The notes beneath the pieces were generated by a model, which did not search any database, was not told the DNA's origin, and saw only the letters and a program-made list of their open reading frames with translations. Shown here one piece after another: positions 42,683-50,682 of a DNA stretch of 64,000 nucleotides. Origin of the DNA: Aquilutibacter rugosus (GTDB lineage Bacteria > Pseudomonadota > Gammaproteobacteria > Xanthomonadales > Xanthomonadaceae); NCBI RefSeq assembly GCF_036541335.1, contig NZ_JAZHBO010000001.1:496001-560000 (forward strand), given 5' to 3'. Made by a program: the position numbers and the translations under genes. Every line of letters begins with the position of its first letter. Positions within the stretch are counted from its first letter, which is position 1.

Positions 42683-43963
42683 ATGCGCACCATTCGTCCT
42701 GTCGCCGTACTCGGTGGCGTCCGTATTCCCTTCGCCCGGCAGAACACGGGCTATAACGATGTGGGCAACCTGGGCATGTCCGTGCGGACGCTCGGCGCGC
42801 TGGTCGAACAGTTCGGTCTGCAGGGCAAGCAACTGGGCGAAGTGGCCATGGGCGCGGTGATCAAACACTCCTCCGACTGGAACCTGGGTCGCGAAGCCGC
42901 CCTGTCGTCGGGCCTGTCGCCGCTGACGCCGGGCATCACGGTGCAACGGGCTTGCGGCACGTCCCTCGACACGATCAATCTGATTGCGACCAAGATCGCG
43001 ACCGGCCAGATCGAAGTCGGGATCGGTGGCGGTTCGGACTCCACGTCTGACGTGCCAATTGTCTACGGTCAGGCGCTGCGTCGCCGCTTGCTGGCAGCCA
43101 ATGCCGCCAAGACGCCCAAAGAAAAGCTGATGCAGTTCAAGGGTTTCGGGTTCTCGGAACTCAAGCCGGATTTCCCGGGTGTCGCCGAGCCGCGCACCGG
43201 CAAGTCCATGGGCCAACACTGCGAAGACATGGCCAAGCAGTGGAACATCAGCCGCGAGGCGCAAGACGCCTGGGCCCTCACCTCACATCAGAAGCTGGCC
43301 GCCGCCTACGATCGTGGCTTCTTTGACGATCTGGTCGTGCCGTTCCGCGGTCTCGAACGTGACAACAACCTGCGTCCCGACTCCTCGATCGAAAAGCTCT
43401 CCACGCTGAAGCCAGCCTTTGACCGCACCTCGGGCCGTGGCACGCTGACCGCCGCCAACTCGACACCGTTGACCGACGGCGCTGCCGCCTGTCTGCTTAG
43501 CACCGACGAATGGGCAGCCGCCAACGGCCACGAGATCCTGTGCCATCTGGTTGATGTGCAAGTCGCCGCCGTCGATTTCGTCCATGGCGAAGGCCTGCTG
43601 ATGGCCCCCACCATCGCCGTGCCGGAGATGCTCAAGCGCAACGGCCTGACGCTGCAGGATTTCGACTTCTACGAAATCCACGAAGCCTTTGCCGCTCAGG
43701 TTCTGTGCACGCTCAAGGCCTGGGAAGACCCGGACTACTGCCGCGACCGTCTCGGCCTCGATGCGCCCTTGGGCTCGATCGATCGCGACAAGATCAACCC
43801 GAACGGTTCGTCACTGGCCGCCGGTCACCCGTTCGCCGCTACCGGCGCGCGTATCGTCGCCACCGCTGCCAAGGAGCTGGCCCAGCGCGGCTCCGGTCGT
43901 TGCCTGATCTCGATCTGCACCGCCGGCGGGATGGGCGTTGTCGCGATCCTGGAGCGCAGGTAA
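42683..43963 (+). CDS. Acetyl-CoA acyltransferase (FadI-type thiolase)
   Basis: A 426-residue thiolase. The acyl-enzyme Cys is in QRACGTSLD (about 93), the HEAFAAQVL histidine and the GHPFAATGAR loop are FadI-like, and the final catalytic Cys is in CTAGGMG. It cleaves 3-ketoacyl-CoA to acetyl-CoA in beta-oxidation or runs in reverse. The FadJ-like partner is not in the window, so the physiological partner is unknown. GGAGA lies nine bases upstream of the ATG at 42683. Confidence 0.9.
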   Translation: MRTIRPVAVLGGVRIPFARQNTGYNDVGNLGMSVRTLGALVEQFGLQGKQLGEVAMGAVIKHSSDWNLGREAALSSGLSPLTPGITVQRACGTSLDTINLIATKIATGQIEVGIGGGSDSTSDVPIVYGQALRRRLLAANAAKTPKEKLMQFKGFGFSELKPDFPGVAEPRTGKSMGQHCEDMAKQWNISREAQDAWALTSHQKLAAAYDRGFFDDLVVPFRGLERDNNLRPDSSIEKLSTLKPAFDRTSGRGTLTAANSTPLTDGAAACLLSTDEWAAANGHEILCHLVDVQVAAVDFVHGEGLLMAPTIAVPEMLKRNGLTLQDFDFYEIHEAFAAQVLCTLKAWEDPDYCRDRLGLDAPLGSIDRDKINPNGSSLAAGHPFAATGARIVATAAKELAQRGSGRCLISICTAGGMGVVAILERR

Positions 43964-43966
43964 AGC

Positions 43967-44035
43967 TGGAAACTAGTAAATGGGAGTTGGAAAGTGGTGG
44001 TCCGCCACCATTTACCAACTCCCATTTTCCATTTC
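43967..44035. repeat. Inverted repeat of the ATTTACCA family at the hemY-like 3' end
   Basis: The left arm (AAATGGGAGTTGG ... TGGTGG) and right arm (CCACCA ... CCAACTCCCATTT) mirror each other around 44000-44005. The same words are found in the 17-kb repeat and in the GTPase gene. It fills the gap between the convergent thiolase and hemY-like genes and may serve as a bidirectional terminator. Confidence 0.8.
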
Positions 44036-44410
44036 CTAATTACCGTTTACCGGCCGCTGGTCGACAGCCGCTTCAACGGCTCCGGCCTTGGCGGCCTTGT
44101 CGGCTTCAGTCGCGGCGGCCCTTTCGGCCAGAGCCTTCTCGTGGGCGGCCCGCTCGGCGGCCAAGCGATCGTTGACCACCTTGCGCTGACGGTAGGCGTG
44201 CACCGGTGCGGTCAGCAGTGACCAGATCGTCGTCCACGCCAGGAGGATCCCCACGCCGATCAGGAACGCATCGATTACAGTCGAGCGGTAGTCATACCCG
44301 CCCCACTGCACCAGCACGTTGCCGGCATTGTTCGGGAACAGATAGAACGACGCCAGCTTGGCCAACAGCAACACCACGACGCCAACCAGAAACCACTTAA
44401 TCGCTTTCAT
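44036..44410 (-). CDS. Shortened HemY-like membrane protein (HemY N-terminal domain only)
   Basis: A 124-residue protein with two membrane segments (about 5-25 and 47-68). NVLVQWGGYDYRSTVIDAF aligns with the N-terminal domain of HemY (GYVLIQTDNYNIETSV in E. coli). The TPR domain of about 280 residues that normally follows is absent; instead there is an Ala/Glu/Lys-rich helix and a stop right at the edge of an inverted repeat. hemY normally follows hemD, as here. The role of HemY in haem synthesis is poorly defined, so the effect of the shortening is uncertain. It could instead be a different small membrane protein. Confidence 0.6.
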   Translation of the reverse strand: MKAIKWFLVGVVVLLLAKLASFYLFPNNAGNVLVQWGGYDYRSTVIDAFLIGVGILLAWTTIWSLLTAPVHAYRQRKVVNDRLAAERAAHEKALAERAAATEADKAAKAGAVEAAVDQRPVNGN

Positions 44411-44420
44411 AAATTCTTTA

Positions 44421-44443
44421 ATGGGGACGGAGGTAATTAATTC
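44421..44443. repeat. REP-related fragment between hemD and the hemY-like gene
   Basis: GGGGACGGAGGTAATTAATTC shares GGGACG-N6-AATTAATTC with the outer arm of the palindrome at 13548. Similar words accompany TnpA-REP transposases in gammaproteobacteria. No mate arm is present. Confidence 0.5.
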
Positions 44444-44479
44444 TTCTTAACAAATCCGGCGTGAGCCGAACGTTAAGCC

Positions 44480-45262
44480 TCAACGCCCAACGCAGCCGCC
44501 GTTCATGCCGGCGTTGGCAAGCGCATCCCATAGGTCCGATTCCGAAGGCCCTGCCGCCACCACAATCTCCGCAGCGCCCAGCGACCCCACCACGGCGCCA
44601 ATCCGCTCGGACGACACCACATGCCCCAACCCGCTCAGCGCCAAACGTTCCGGCTCGGACAACTGCGCACGCAACGCCCGATACGCCGCCGCCGACGTGA
44701 CCCACACCCACCCGCGCGCACCGGAGCGCGCACGCAAAGACGCCCACCGCTCACGCACCGCAGGGTCCGGCGCCACCTTGACCCGCCGATACACGAACAC
44801 CTCGGCCACTTCCGCACCCCGCTCCCGCAACACCCATGGGATGAGACCTCGACCGCCCGGCGCCGTGAACACGGCGACCCGGCGCCCCTGTACCGCCTCG
44901 GATTGCAAGGCCGGCAACGCCAACAGGCCTTCCGAATCCTGCGAGACCACCGGTGCCGCGACCGAAACCAACGGACGTAACACGGCAGCCGTCCCCTGCC
45001 CGGGCGCAAACCATTTATACCCGTGCAATAACGACTCGAACCGACCAACAACCAACGAAGCCGCGGCAGGACTGGTAATAACACCCAGATCAAATTCAGG
45101 CCAGACCCAATTTTCCTCCGGGACAATGTCCCATGGCGTCAGATCCAGCACGGAATATGGGCTGCCGACACCGCCTTCGCCACGCAAGGCCGCGGCAGAT
45201 GCCGATTGCAACGGCCCCCGCAGGCTGATCACGTAATATGGAGTGTCCCGAATTTCCATCAT
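44480..45262 (-). CDS. hemD: Uroporphyrinogen-III synthase
   Basis: A 260-residue HemD. The two-domain fold is weakly conserved, but the position (upstream of a hemY-like gene) and motifs fit: VISLRGP at the start, DLGVITSPAAASLV, the central LLALPALQSEAVQGRRVAVFTAPGGRGLI, ERGAEVAEVFVYRRV and VTSAAAYRAL. It closes and inverts hydroxymethylbilane to uroporphyrinogen III. The start (ATG at 45262, or 45259) is only 13 bp from the divergent thioesterase gene. hemC is not in the window. Confidence 0.82.
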   Translation of the reverse strand: MMEIRDTPYYVISLRGPLQSASAAALRGEGGVGSPYSVLDLTPWDIVPEENWVWPEFDLGVITSPAAASLVVGRFESLLHGYKWFAPGQGTAAVLRPLVSVAAPVVSQDSEGLLALPALQSEAVQGRRVAVFTAPGGRGLIPWVLRERGAEVAEVFVYRRVKVAPDPAVRERWASLRARSGARGWVWVTSAAAYRALRAQLSEPERLALSGLGHVVSSERIGAVVGSLGAAEIVVAAGPSESDLWDALANAGMNGGCVGR

Positions 45263-45275
45263 CTATAAGTCGAAT

Positions 45276-45734
45276 ATGCCGATTGAGCAGCAGCGCGCAC
45301 CGCTAATCCACGAGTTTGCCTCAATGCCGCCGCTGGTGCCAATGCGGCTCGCGATCGCCGAGCTGACCGCGGAGCACCTGACCCTCACCGCCCCGCTGGA
45401 CGCCAACATCAACGACAAAGGCACCGCGTTCGGCGGCTCCCTGACCTCGCTGATGACCCTGGCCTGCTGGGGCCTGGTCACCGCCGTCCTGCGCGACAAC
45501 GGCCTGGACTGCGATGTGTATGTCGCCGAATCGACCGTCAAATACCTCAAGCCCGTGCGCGAAGAGCTGATTGCCACCGCCACGTTCACGGACGACAGCG
45601 ACATCGCCGCCTGCACCGAGCAACTCAAAGCCAAAGGGAAGGCCAAACTGTGGCTGCAAGCCAAGGTAGTCCTGCAAGATGGCACCGTGGCCGCCACGCT
45701 GAGCGGGAAATACGCGGCCTTCGTGCGCCAATAA
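45276..45734 (+). CDS. YiiD-type hotdog-fold thioesterase
   Basis: A 152-residue protein with a hotdog-fold thioesterase domain: LTAPLDANINDKGTAFGGSLTSLMTLACWG, then VAESTVKYLKPVREELIA and KAKLWLQAKVVLQDGTVAATLSGKY AAF-type end. This corresponds to the C-terminal domain of YiiD-like proteins. The substrate is unknown. TATAAG lies six bases before the ATG (TATAAGTCGAATATG), so the message may be leaderless and share a promoter core with divergent hemD. Confidence 0.8.
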   Translation: MPIEQQRAPLIHEFASMPPLVPMRLAIAELTAEHLTLTAPLDANINDKGTAFGGSLTSLMTLACWGLVTAVLRDNGLDCDVYVAESTVKYLKPVREELIATATFTDDSDIAACTEQLKAKGKAKLWLQAKVVLQDGTVAATLSGKYAAFVRQ

Positions 45735-45862
45735 ACGCCTCACCACACCAACTCGCCGAGCCCGGAACCGCCCAAACACACCAAGAAACACAGGCGTAAA
45801 CGGCTTCGGCCACTCGATTATGAGAGAATAGGGGGTTCACCGCCCTACTCCGGATTCACCCC

Positions 45863-46306
45863 TTGGATACTGCCCAACTCCTGGATTTCGCCGAGCGCAA
45901 CATGCTGCTGGTCGGCATTTTCATTGGTTTGACCGTTGCCATCGTCATCAACGAAATCAAGCACCTGACCCGCGGCTACAAGTCGGTCAGCAGTGCCGGT
46001 CTGACGCGCCTGCTCAACGCCGACAACGGCGTCGTGATCGATGTCTCGCCTAAAGTCGATTTTGACAAGGCCCACATCAACGGCTCGCAGAATATTCCGA
46101 TGGCCGATTTCAAACCCGACCACAAGGTGCTGCAGGGCGCCAAAGACAAGCCGGTTGTGCTGATCTGCCGCCGCGGCCTGACCGCCGGTGGGGCCGCTTC
46201 GTTACTCAAGAAAGCGGGCTTTTCCGACGTCAGCGTGCTTGATGGCGGCGTTGACAAGTGGTCGGCCGACGGCCTGCTGGTCGTGGGCAAGAAGGGCAAG
46301 GCTTGA
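45863..46306 (+). CDS. Membrane-anchored rhodanese-like protein (YibN-like)
   Basis: A 147-residue protein: an N-terminal membrane segment (about 14-32) then a rhodanese domain with DVSPKVDFDKAHINGSQNIP and the catalytic-loop cysteine in LICRRGLTAGGAA. It may transfer sulfur or sense thiols at the inner membrane. The gene order yibN-(grxC)-secB-gpsA is conserved from E. coli, here without grxC. The start is a TTG at 45863; the next ATG would cut into the membrane segment. Confidence 0.85.
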   Translation: MDTAQLLDFAERNMLLVGIFIGLTVAIVINEIKHLTRGYKSVSSAGLTRLLNADNGVVIDVSPKVDFDKAHINGSQNIPMADFKPDHKVLQGAKDKPVVLICRRGLTAGGAASLLKKAGFSDVSVLDGGVDKWSADGLLVVGKKGKA

Positions 46307-46380
46307 GTTCAGCTGCCCTGCCCCAAGATTCAAACAGAACCCCAAATTCCTATTCCCACATTTTTTAAGAGAGCTGCATC

Positions 46381-46914
46381 ATGACCGATGAACTGACCAA
46401 CGGCGCCGCCGCGCCGCAAGCCGAAGACCAACAAGCCTCCCAATTCATGGTCGAAAAGATCTACGTCAAGGATCTGTCGTTCGAAGTGCCGAACGCTCCG
46501 GCCGTGTTCAACATGGATGGCGAGAACAACCTCGGCATGAACATGCAGCACCAGATCACGCCGGTCTCCGACAATGCCTTCGAAGTGGTCCTGCACCTGA
46601 CGCTGAACTGCCAACAGGGCGAGTCGACCATCTACCTGGCCGAAGTCAAGCAAGCCGGCGTGTTCACTCTGGCCGGTTTCGACCCGCAAGGCGTTGAGTT
46701 CCTGCTGAGCACGCAAGCACCAGCCATCCTGTATCCGTATGCACGCCAAGTGCTGTCCGATCTGATCCAAGCCGGTGGCTTCCCGCCGTTCCTGCTGCAA
46801 CCGATCAATTTCGAAGGCCTGTACATGGACGCCATGCGTCAGCGCGCTGAAGAAGGTGCCGAAGGCGTCAACCTTGAAGATGCGGCCGGCGAACCGCGTC
46901 ACCTGGACAGCTAA
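46381..46914 (+). CDS. secB: Protein-export chaperone SecB
   Basis: A 177-residue SecB: QFMVEKIYVKDLSFEVPNAP, the groove region FEVVLHLTLNCQ and AEVKQAGVF, ending in the conserved VLSDLIQAGGFPPFLLQPINFEGLYM. It binds unfolded preproteins and delivers them to SecA. Slightly longer than the E. coli protein (155 aa) at both ends. A GAGAGCTGC ribosome-binding site precedes the ATG. gpsA follows after 20 bp, likely co-transcribed. Confidence 0.96.
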   Translation: MTDELTNGAAAPQAEDQQASQFMVEKIYVKDLSFEVPNAPAVFNMDGENNLGMNMQHQITPVSDNAFEVVLHLTLNCQQGESTIYLAEVKQAGVFTLAGFDPQGVEFLLSTQAPAILYPYARQVLSDLIQAGGFPPFLLQPINFEGLYMDAMRQRAEEGAEGVNLEDAAGEPRHLDS

Positions 46915-46934
46915 GCCACAGCGCGATCGTGACC

Positions 46935-47999
46935 ATGGCTGCCAATCAAAGCGCCACAAGCGCCGCCGCTACCACTGACTCCACCGACTCCGCTCCGCTC
47001 CAACGCGTGGCGGTTCTCGGCGCGGGCTCGTGGGGTACGGCCTTGGCGACTCTGATTGCCCGCAATGGTCACGACACCGTGTTGTGGGGCCGTGACCGCG
47101 TCGTGATTGACGCGGTCAACACGCGCCACGAAAACCCGCGTTACCTGCCCGGCATTCCCTTGCCGGAATCGCTGCGCGCCTCGGACAATCTGGCCGAGTG
47201 TGTCAGCACCGCCGACTGGATCCTGGTCGTCGTGCCTTCGCACGCGTTCGCCGAGACGGTACAGGCCATCGCGCCGCTAAAGCGCCCCGGTGCCGGTGTC
47301 GCTTGGGCAACCAAGGGCTTTGAGCCCGGCAGTGGTCGCTTCCTGCATGAAGTGGCACAGGAATTTCTGAGTGCCGATGCGCAGCTCGCTGTGGTCACCG
47401 GTCCGTCCTTCGCCAAGGAAGTCACGCAGGGCCTGCCCACCGCGCTGACCGTCCACGGTGCCGATGAGCAGTTCTGCGAGATGGTGGCCGAAGCCATGCA
47501 TTCGCCGAACTTCCGTGCCTACACGGGCGATGACATGCTCGGCGCCGAGCTCGGCGGGGCCATGAAAAACGTTCTGGCTGTCGCCACCGGTGTGGCCGAT
47601 GGCATGGAACTCGGCCTCAATGCTCGGGCCGGTCTGATTACTCGCGGCCTCAACGAAATGATGCGCCTCAACCAGGCGATTGGGGGCCGTGCCGAAACGC
47701 TGATGGGCCTGGCCGGCCTGGGCGATCTGGTCCTGACCTGTACCGGTGATCTGTCGCGTAATCGTCGACTCGGTCTGGCCTTGGGTCATGGCAAATCCAT
47801 CGACGATGCCGTGCGCGAAATCGGCCAAGTGGTCGAATCCGTACAAACCGCCGACGAAGTCATGCGTCTGGCCAACCGTTACGGCATTGAACTGCCAATC
47901 TCGCAAGCCGTGCAGGAAACGCTGCATGGTGAGATCACGCCCGCCGAAGGGCTGCGCCGCCTGATGTCACGCGAGCGCAAGAGCGAATACTCCAACTAA
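46935..47999 (+). CDS. gpsA: Glycerol-3-phosphate dehydrogenase [NAD(P)+]
   Basis: A 354-residue GpsA: after a Ser/Thr-rich start of about 20 residues comes the dinucleotide-binding VAVLGAGSWGTALA, then the catalytic-lysine segment ELGGAMKNVLAVATGVADGM and NARAGLITRGLNEM with GLAGLGDLVLTCTGDLSRNRR. It makes sn-glycerol-3-phosphate for phospholipids. The ATG at 46935 is preferred to a GTG two codons earlier. secB is upstream, ubiA converges downstream. Confidence 0.95.
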   Translation: MAANQSATSAAATTDSTDSAPLQRVAVLGAGSWGTALATLIARNGHDTVLWGRDRVVIDAVNTRHENPRYLPGIPLPESLRASDNLAECVSTADWILVVVPSHAFAETVQAIAPLKRPGAGVAWATKGFEPGSGRFLHEVAQEFLSADAQLAVVTGPSFAKEVTQGLPTALTVHGADEQFCEMVAEAMHSPNFRAYTGDDMLGAELGGAMKNVLAVATGVADGMELGLNARAGLITRGLNEMMRLNQAIGGRAETLMGLAGLGDLVLTCTGDLSRNRRLGLALGHGKSIDDAVREIGQVVESVQTADEVMRLANRYGIELPISQAVQETLHGEITPAEGLRRLMSRERKSEYSN

Positions 48000-48049
48000 T
48001 TCAAAAGTAACGGCCGTTACCAAGTATCAGGCCACAACTCGATTCAATA

Positions 48050-48928
48050 TCAGGCCAACGCTTTCAGCGTGAGCCACAGCAACACCATCAGTCCGATCAC
48101 GTTGTTGCGCAGGAATGCCGCAAAGAAATCACGGCGCGCCAGTCGGTAATTCCGGACTAAGGCCAATGCGATGACGAGCGATGCCGCCAGTTGCCATGCC
48201 TTCATGCCGGACATTACGCCGACAAGGACCAGCAATCCGTAGAAGGCCGCCGCCAGCAGCGCCTGAATCGGCCATAGCCTGTCGCCGAACCAGATCGCGG
48301 TGGATTTGGAACCCATGCGCAGATCGTCCCGGATATCCACCATGCCGTACCAGGTGTCGTAGTACGTGGACCACGCCACGTTTGCCGCGAACAGTACCCA
48401 GGCGATCAACGGCACCGAGCCTTGAACTGCGGCGAATGCCATCGGAATGCCAAAACCGAATGCCAAGCCCAGATACATCTGCGGCGCGGGAATGTGGCGT
48501 TTCATGTAGGGATACGTGGCAGCGAGAACCGCAGCGACCAAGCTGAGCAGAATCGTCAGTCGGTTCAAGGTCAGCACCAGCGCGAATGCCACCAACATCA
48601 GCACTGCAAACAAAGTGAGTGCCTCACGGCCCGACACTTCACCGGTTGCAAGCGGACGGTTGCGAGTGCGCGCCACATGCGGGTCCAGCCATCGGTCAGC
48701 ATAGTCGTTGATCACACAGCCGGCCGCACGTGTCAGCCACACGCCTGCCACAAACACCAGCAACACATGCCACGAAGGCAGACCGTCGACGGCAAGCCAC
48801 AGGGCCCATAACGTCGGCCACAACAGCAACAGCCAGCCGATCGGACGGTCGGCCCGCATCAATCGCCAGTATGCGTTGAGCTTTGAGGGCCTGGCACTTG
48901 GTGGGACTGCGGTATTGGAATTGCTCAT
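48050..48928 (-). CDS. ubiA: 4-hydroxybenzoate polyprenyltransferase
   Basis: A 292-residue membrane protein with eight or nine hydrophobic segments. The two Asp-rich prenyl-diphosphate motifs are visible: GCVINDYADRWLDPHVARTRNRPL and YDTWYGMVDIRDDLRMGSKS. It attaches a polyprenyl chain to 4-hydroxybenzoate in ubiquinone synthesis. The ATG at 48928 follows recD after 14 bp, so it is the last gene of the recCBD operon or carries its own weak promoter. Confidence 0.93.
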   Translation of the reverse strand: MSNSNTAVPPSARPSKLNAYWRLMRADRPIGWLLLLWPTLWALWLAVDGLPSWHVLLVFVAGVWLTRAAGCVINDYADRWLDPHVARTRNRPLATGEVSGREALTLFAVLMLVAFALVLTLNRLTILLSLVAAVLAATYPYMKRHIPAPQMYLGLAFGFGIPMAFAAVQGSVPLIAWVLFAANVAWSTYYDTWYGMVDIRDDLRMGSKSTAIWFGDRLWPIQALLAAAFYGLLVLVGVMSGMKAWQLAASLVIALALVRNYRLARRDFFAAFLRNNVIGLMVLLWLTLKALA

Positions 48929-48942
48929 CACCACTATTTTAA

Positions 48943-50682
48943 TCAAGTCGCAGCCGGCACCGCAGCGCGCAGCTCACTCAGCCCGCTTTGCAGCATGTCA
49001 CGAAGGCCACCCGTTCGCGTCGCGATCTCCGCCAACCCGGCAGCGAGCACCGGTGTCGTGCCCCAGATGCGAATCGACTGATGCGCATGTTCAAACTCGC
49101 CGGTTCCTTTCACTCGGGACACCGCGGTGTAGATCAGCTGGCGCGACAGCACGCGCGACGTCGTCTCATTCGGCAACACGATATCCAGATTGGTGAACTC
49201 GGAACCCTGACTCTTGTGAATCGTCATGGCCCACGCCGCCATGTGCGCAGGCAGCGCCGATGCAGGAATTGGACGCAGCTGCGCCACACCATCCGTGTCG
49301 AGAATCTCGAACCACACCTGATACTCGCCGCTATCGTCACGTGTGACCACACCGATGTCACCGTTAAACAGATTCAATGGCGAATGATTCTGCGTCACGA
49401 GAATCCGACGTCCTTCAAAGTGGCCGGCGGCAGAGACTTCGGGCTGCAACACCTTTTGCAGACGCGACTCAATAGCGCGGTTCAAACCGCCAACGCCCCA
49501 TGGGCCTTCGCGATTGGCCGCCAGCATCTGCTGGTGCTGCGCCAACTCCAGATAGCCTTGCGCACGAACGGCCGGATCGGAATGATTCGCTACGGTCTGC
49601 ATGGACTCGGCCAGCGCATCGGCCCAGGCATCCACACGCGTTGCCAATGCATCCCTGGTACTCACATCGCGAAGGCCATCGAGTGCTTCGATCAGCGCCC
49701 CGGCATCACCCGCCAATGCGTGCTGATTCAATACGACCAGCTGCGGACTCTGCGCAACCCGAAAGTTGTGCCGGAGCTCGACCAACTGCGGCATCCCGCG
49801 CAGGCTCTCAACGAGATCACCCAACACCGTGCCGGTACCGACCGACATCAGCTGATTCGGATCACCGACCAGAATCAGTCGCGCATCGGGATCCAAGGCC
49901 TGCAGCACCTGGCGCAGCAACTCGAGATCGAGCATCGAGGCTTCGTCAATGACCAGAATCTTGGGCGAACGGATTTGCCCGCGATCCATTTCAATCAGCC
50001 AGCGGTGAACCGTTGTTGCGCGTAGCGTCTCGAGATCGGATTCGATGGCACTGCGACCGGCTTCCGAACGCAGCGCCTCGGTCAGTCGTTGCGCGGCTTT
50101 ACCGGTCGGAGCCGCCAACGCCACCTCGACGGCTTGCGCCTGCGCAGCCAACAGCATTCGAAACACCGTGGTGGTCTTACCGGTACCTGGTCCGCCCGCA
50201 AGAACAAACAGACGATGTCGCGCCGCGCGACGCACGGCTTCGCGTTGCAACGCATCCTCGCTACCCTTAGCCGGCCCGAACAGCTGAGTGATCATCTCTT
50301 CTTTCACTGGCCTCGCTTGCGTGCCCCGCAAGCGCGCAACCAGATGTGCCGCGACCTCACGCTCGCCGGCATAGTTGCGATACAGAAACACGCGCTGCTG
50401 ATCATCAACAACTAAAGGTCGTACCGGCGAGTTATCAAACTCGTCGGCCGGCAGAATCCACTCGGACTCCGGAACCGAAGGCAACGCGGTAACCTGACTC
50501 CACTGTGCAACCTGCTGCAAACTGACGGCGGCATTAGCCTGCCGATCGGCGTAGTTTGCCCACGAAGCCAACTCTGCCACCGCCGCCGGCGCGCCCAGTC
50601 GGCGGAACCACGAGGCCACGGCCAGATCCAAGGCATCACGCGCGATCGGCTCCGCCGCGGCTTTAATCAACTCAGCGCTCAT
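48943..50682 (-). CDS. recD: Exodeoxyribonuclease V subunit alpha
   Basis: A 579-residue SF1 helicase: Walker A AGGPGTGKTTTVFRML, Walker B LVIDEASMLDL, GDPNQLMSVGTGTVLGDL, and the C-terminal helicase motifs AMTIHKSQGSEF and YTAVSRVKG. RecD drives 5'-3' unwinding in RecBCD. The start overlaps the recB stop by four bases. The order is recC-recB-recD with no other gene between them. Confidence 0.93.
   Translation of the reverse strand: MSAELIKAAAEPIARDALDLAVASWFRRLGAPAAVAELASWANYADRQANAAVSLQQVAQWSQVTALPSVPESEWILPADEFDNSPVRPLVVDDQQRVFLYRNYAGEREVAAHLVARLRGTQARPVKEEMITQLFGPAKGSEDALQREAVRRAARHRLFVLAGGPGTGKTTTVFRMLLAAQAQAVEVALAAPTGKAAQRLTEALRSEAGRSAIESDLETLRATTVHRWLIEMDRGQIRSPKILVIDEASMLDLELLRQVLQALDPDARLILVGDPNQLMSVGTGTVLGDLVESLRGMPQLVELRHNFRVAQSPQLVVLNQHALAGDAGALIEALDGLRDVSTRDALATRVDAWADALAESMQTVANHSDPAVRAQGYLELAQHQQMLAANREGPWGVGGLNRAIESRLQKVLQPEVSAAGHFEGRRILVTQNHSPLNLFNGDIGVVTRDDSGEYQVWFEILDTDGVAQLRPIPASALPAHMAAWAMTIHKSQGSEFTNLDIVLPNETTSRVLSRQLIYTAVSRVKGTGEFEHAHQSIRIWGTTPVLAAGLAEIATRTGGLRDMLQSGLSELRAAVPAAT

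Noticed and set aside
44004..44036. Repeat near the hemY-like gene as an insertion sequence
   Set aside because: Only about 70 bp, with no transposase and no target-site duplication.
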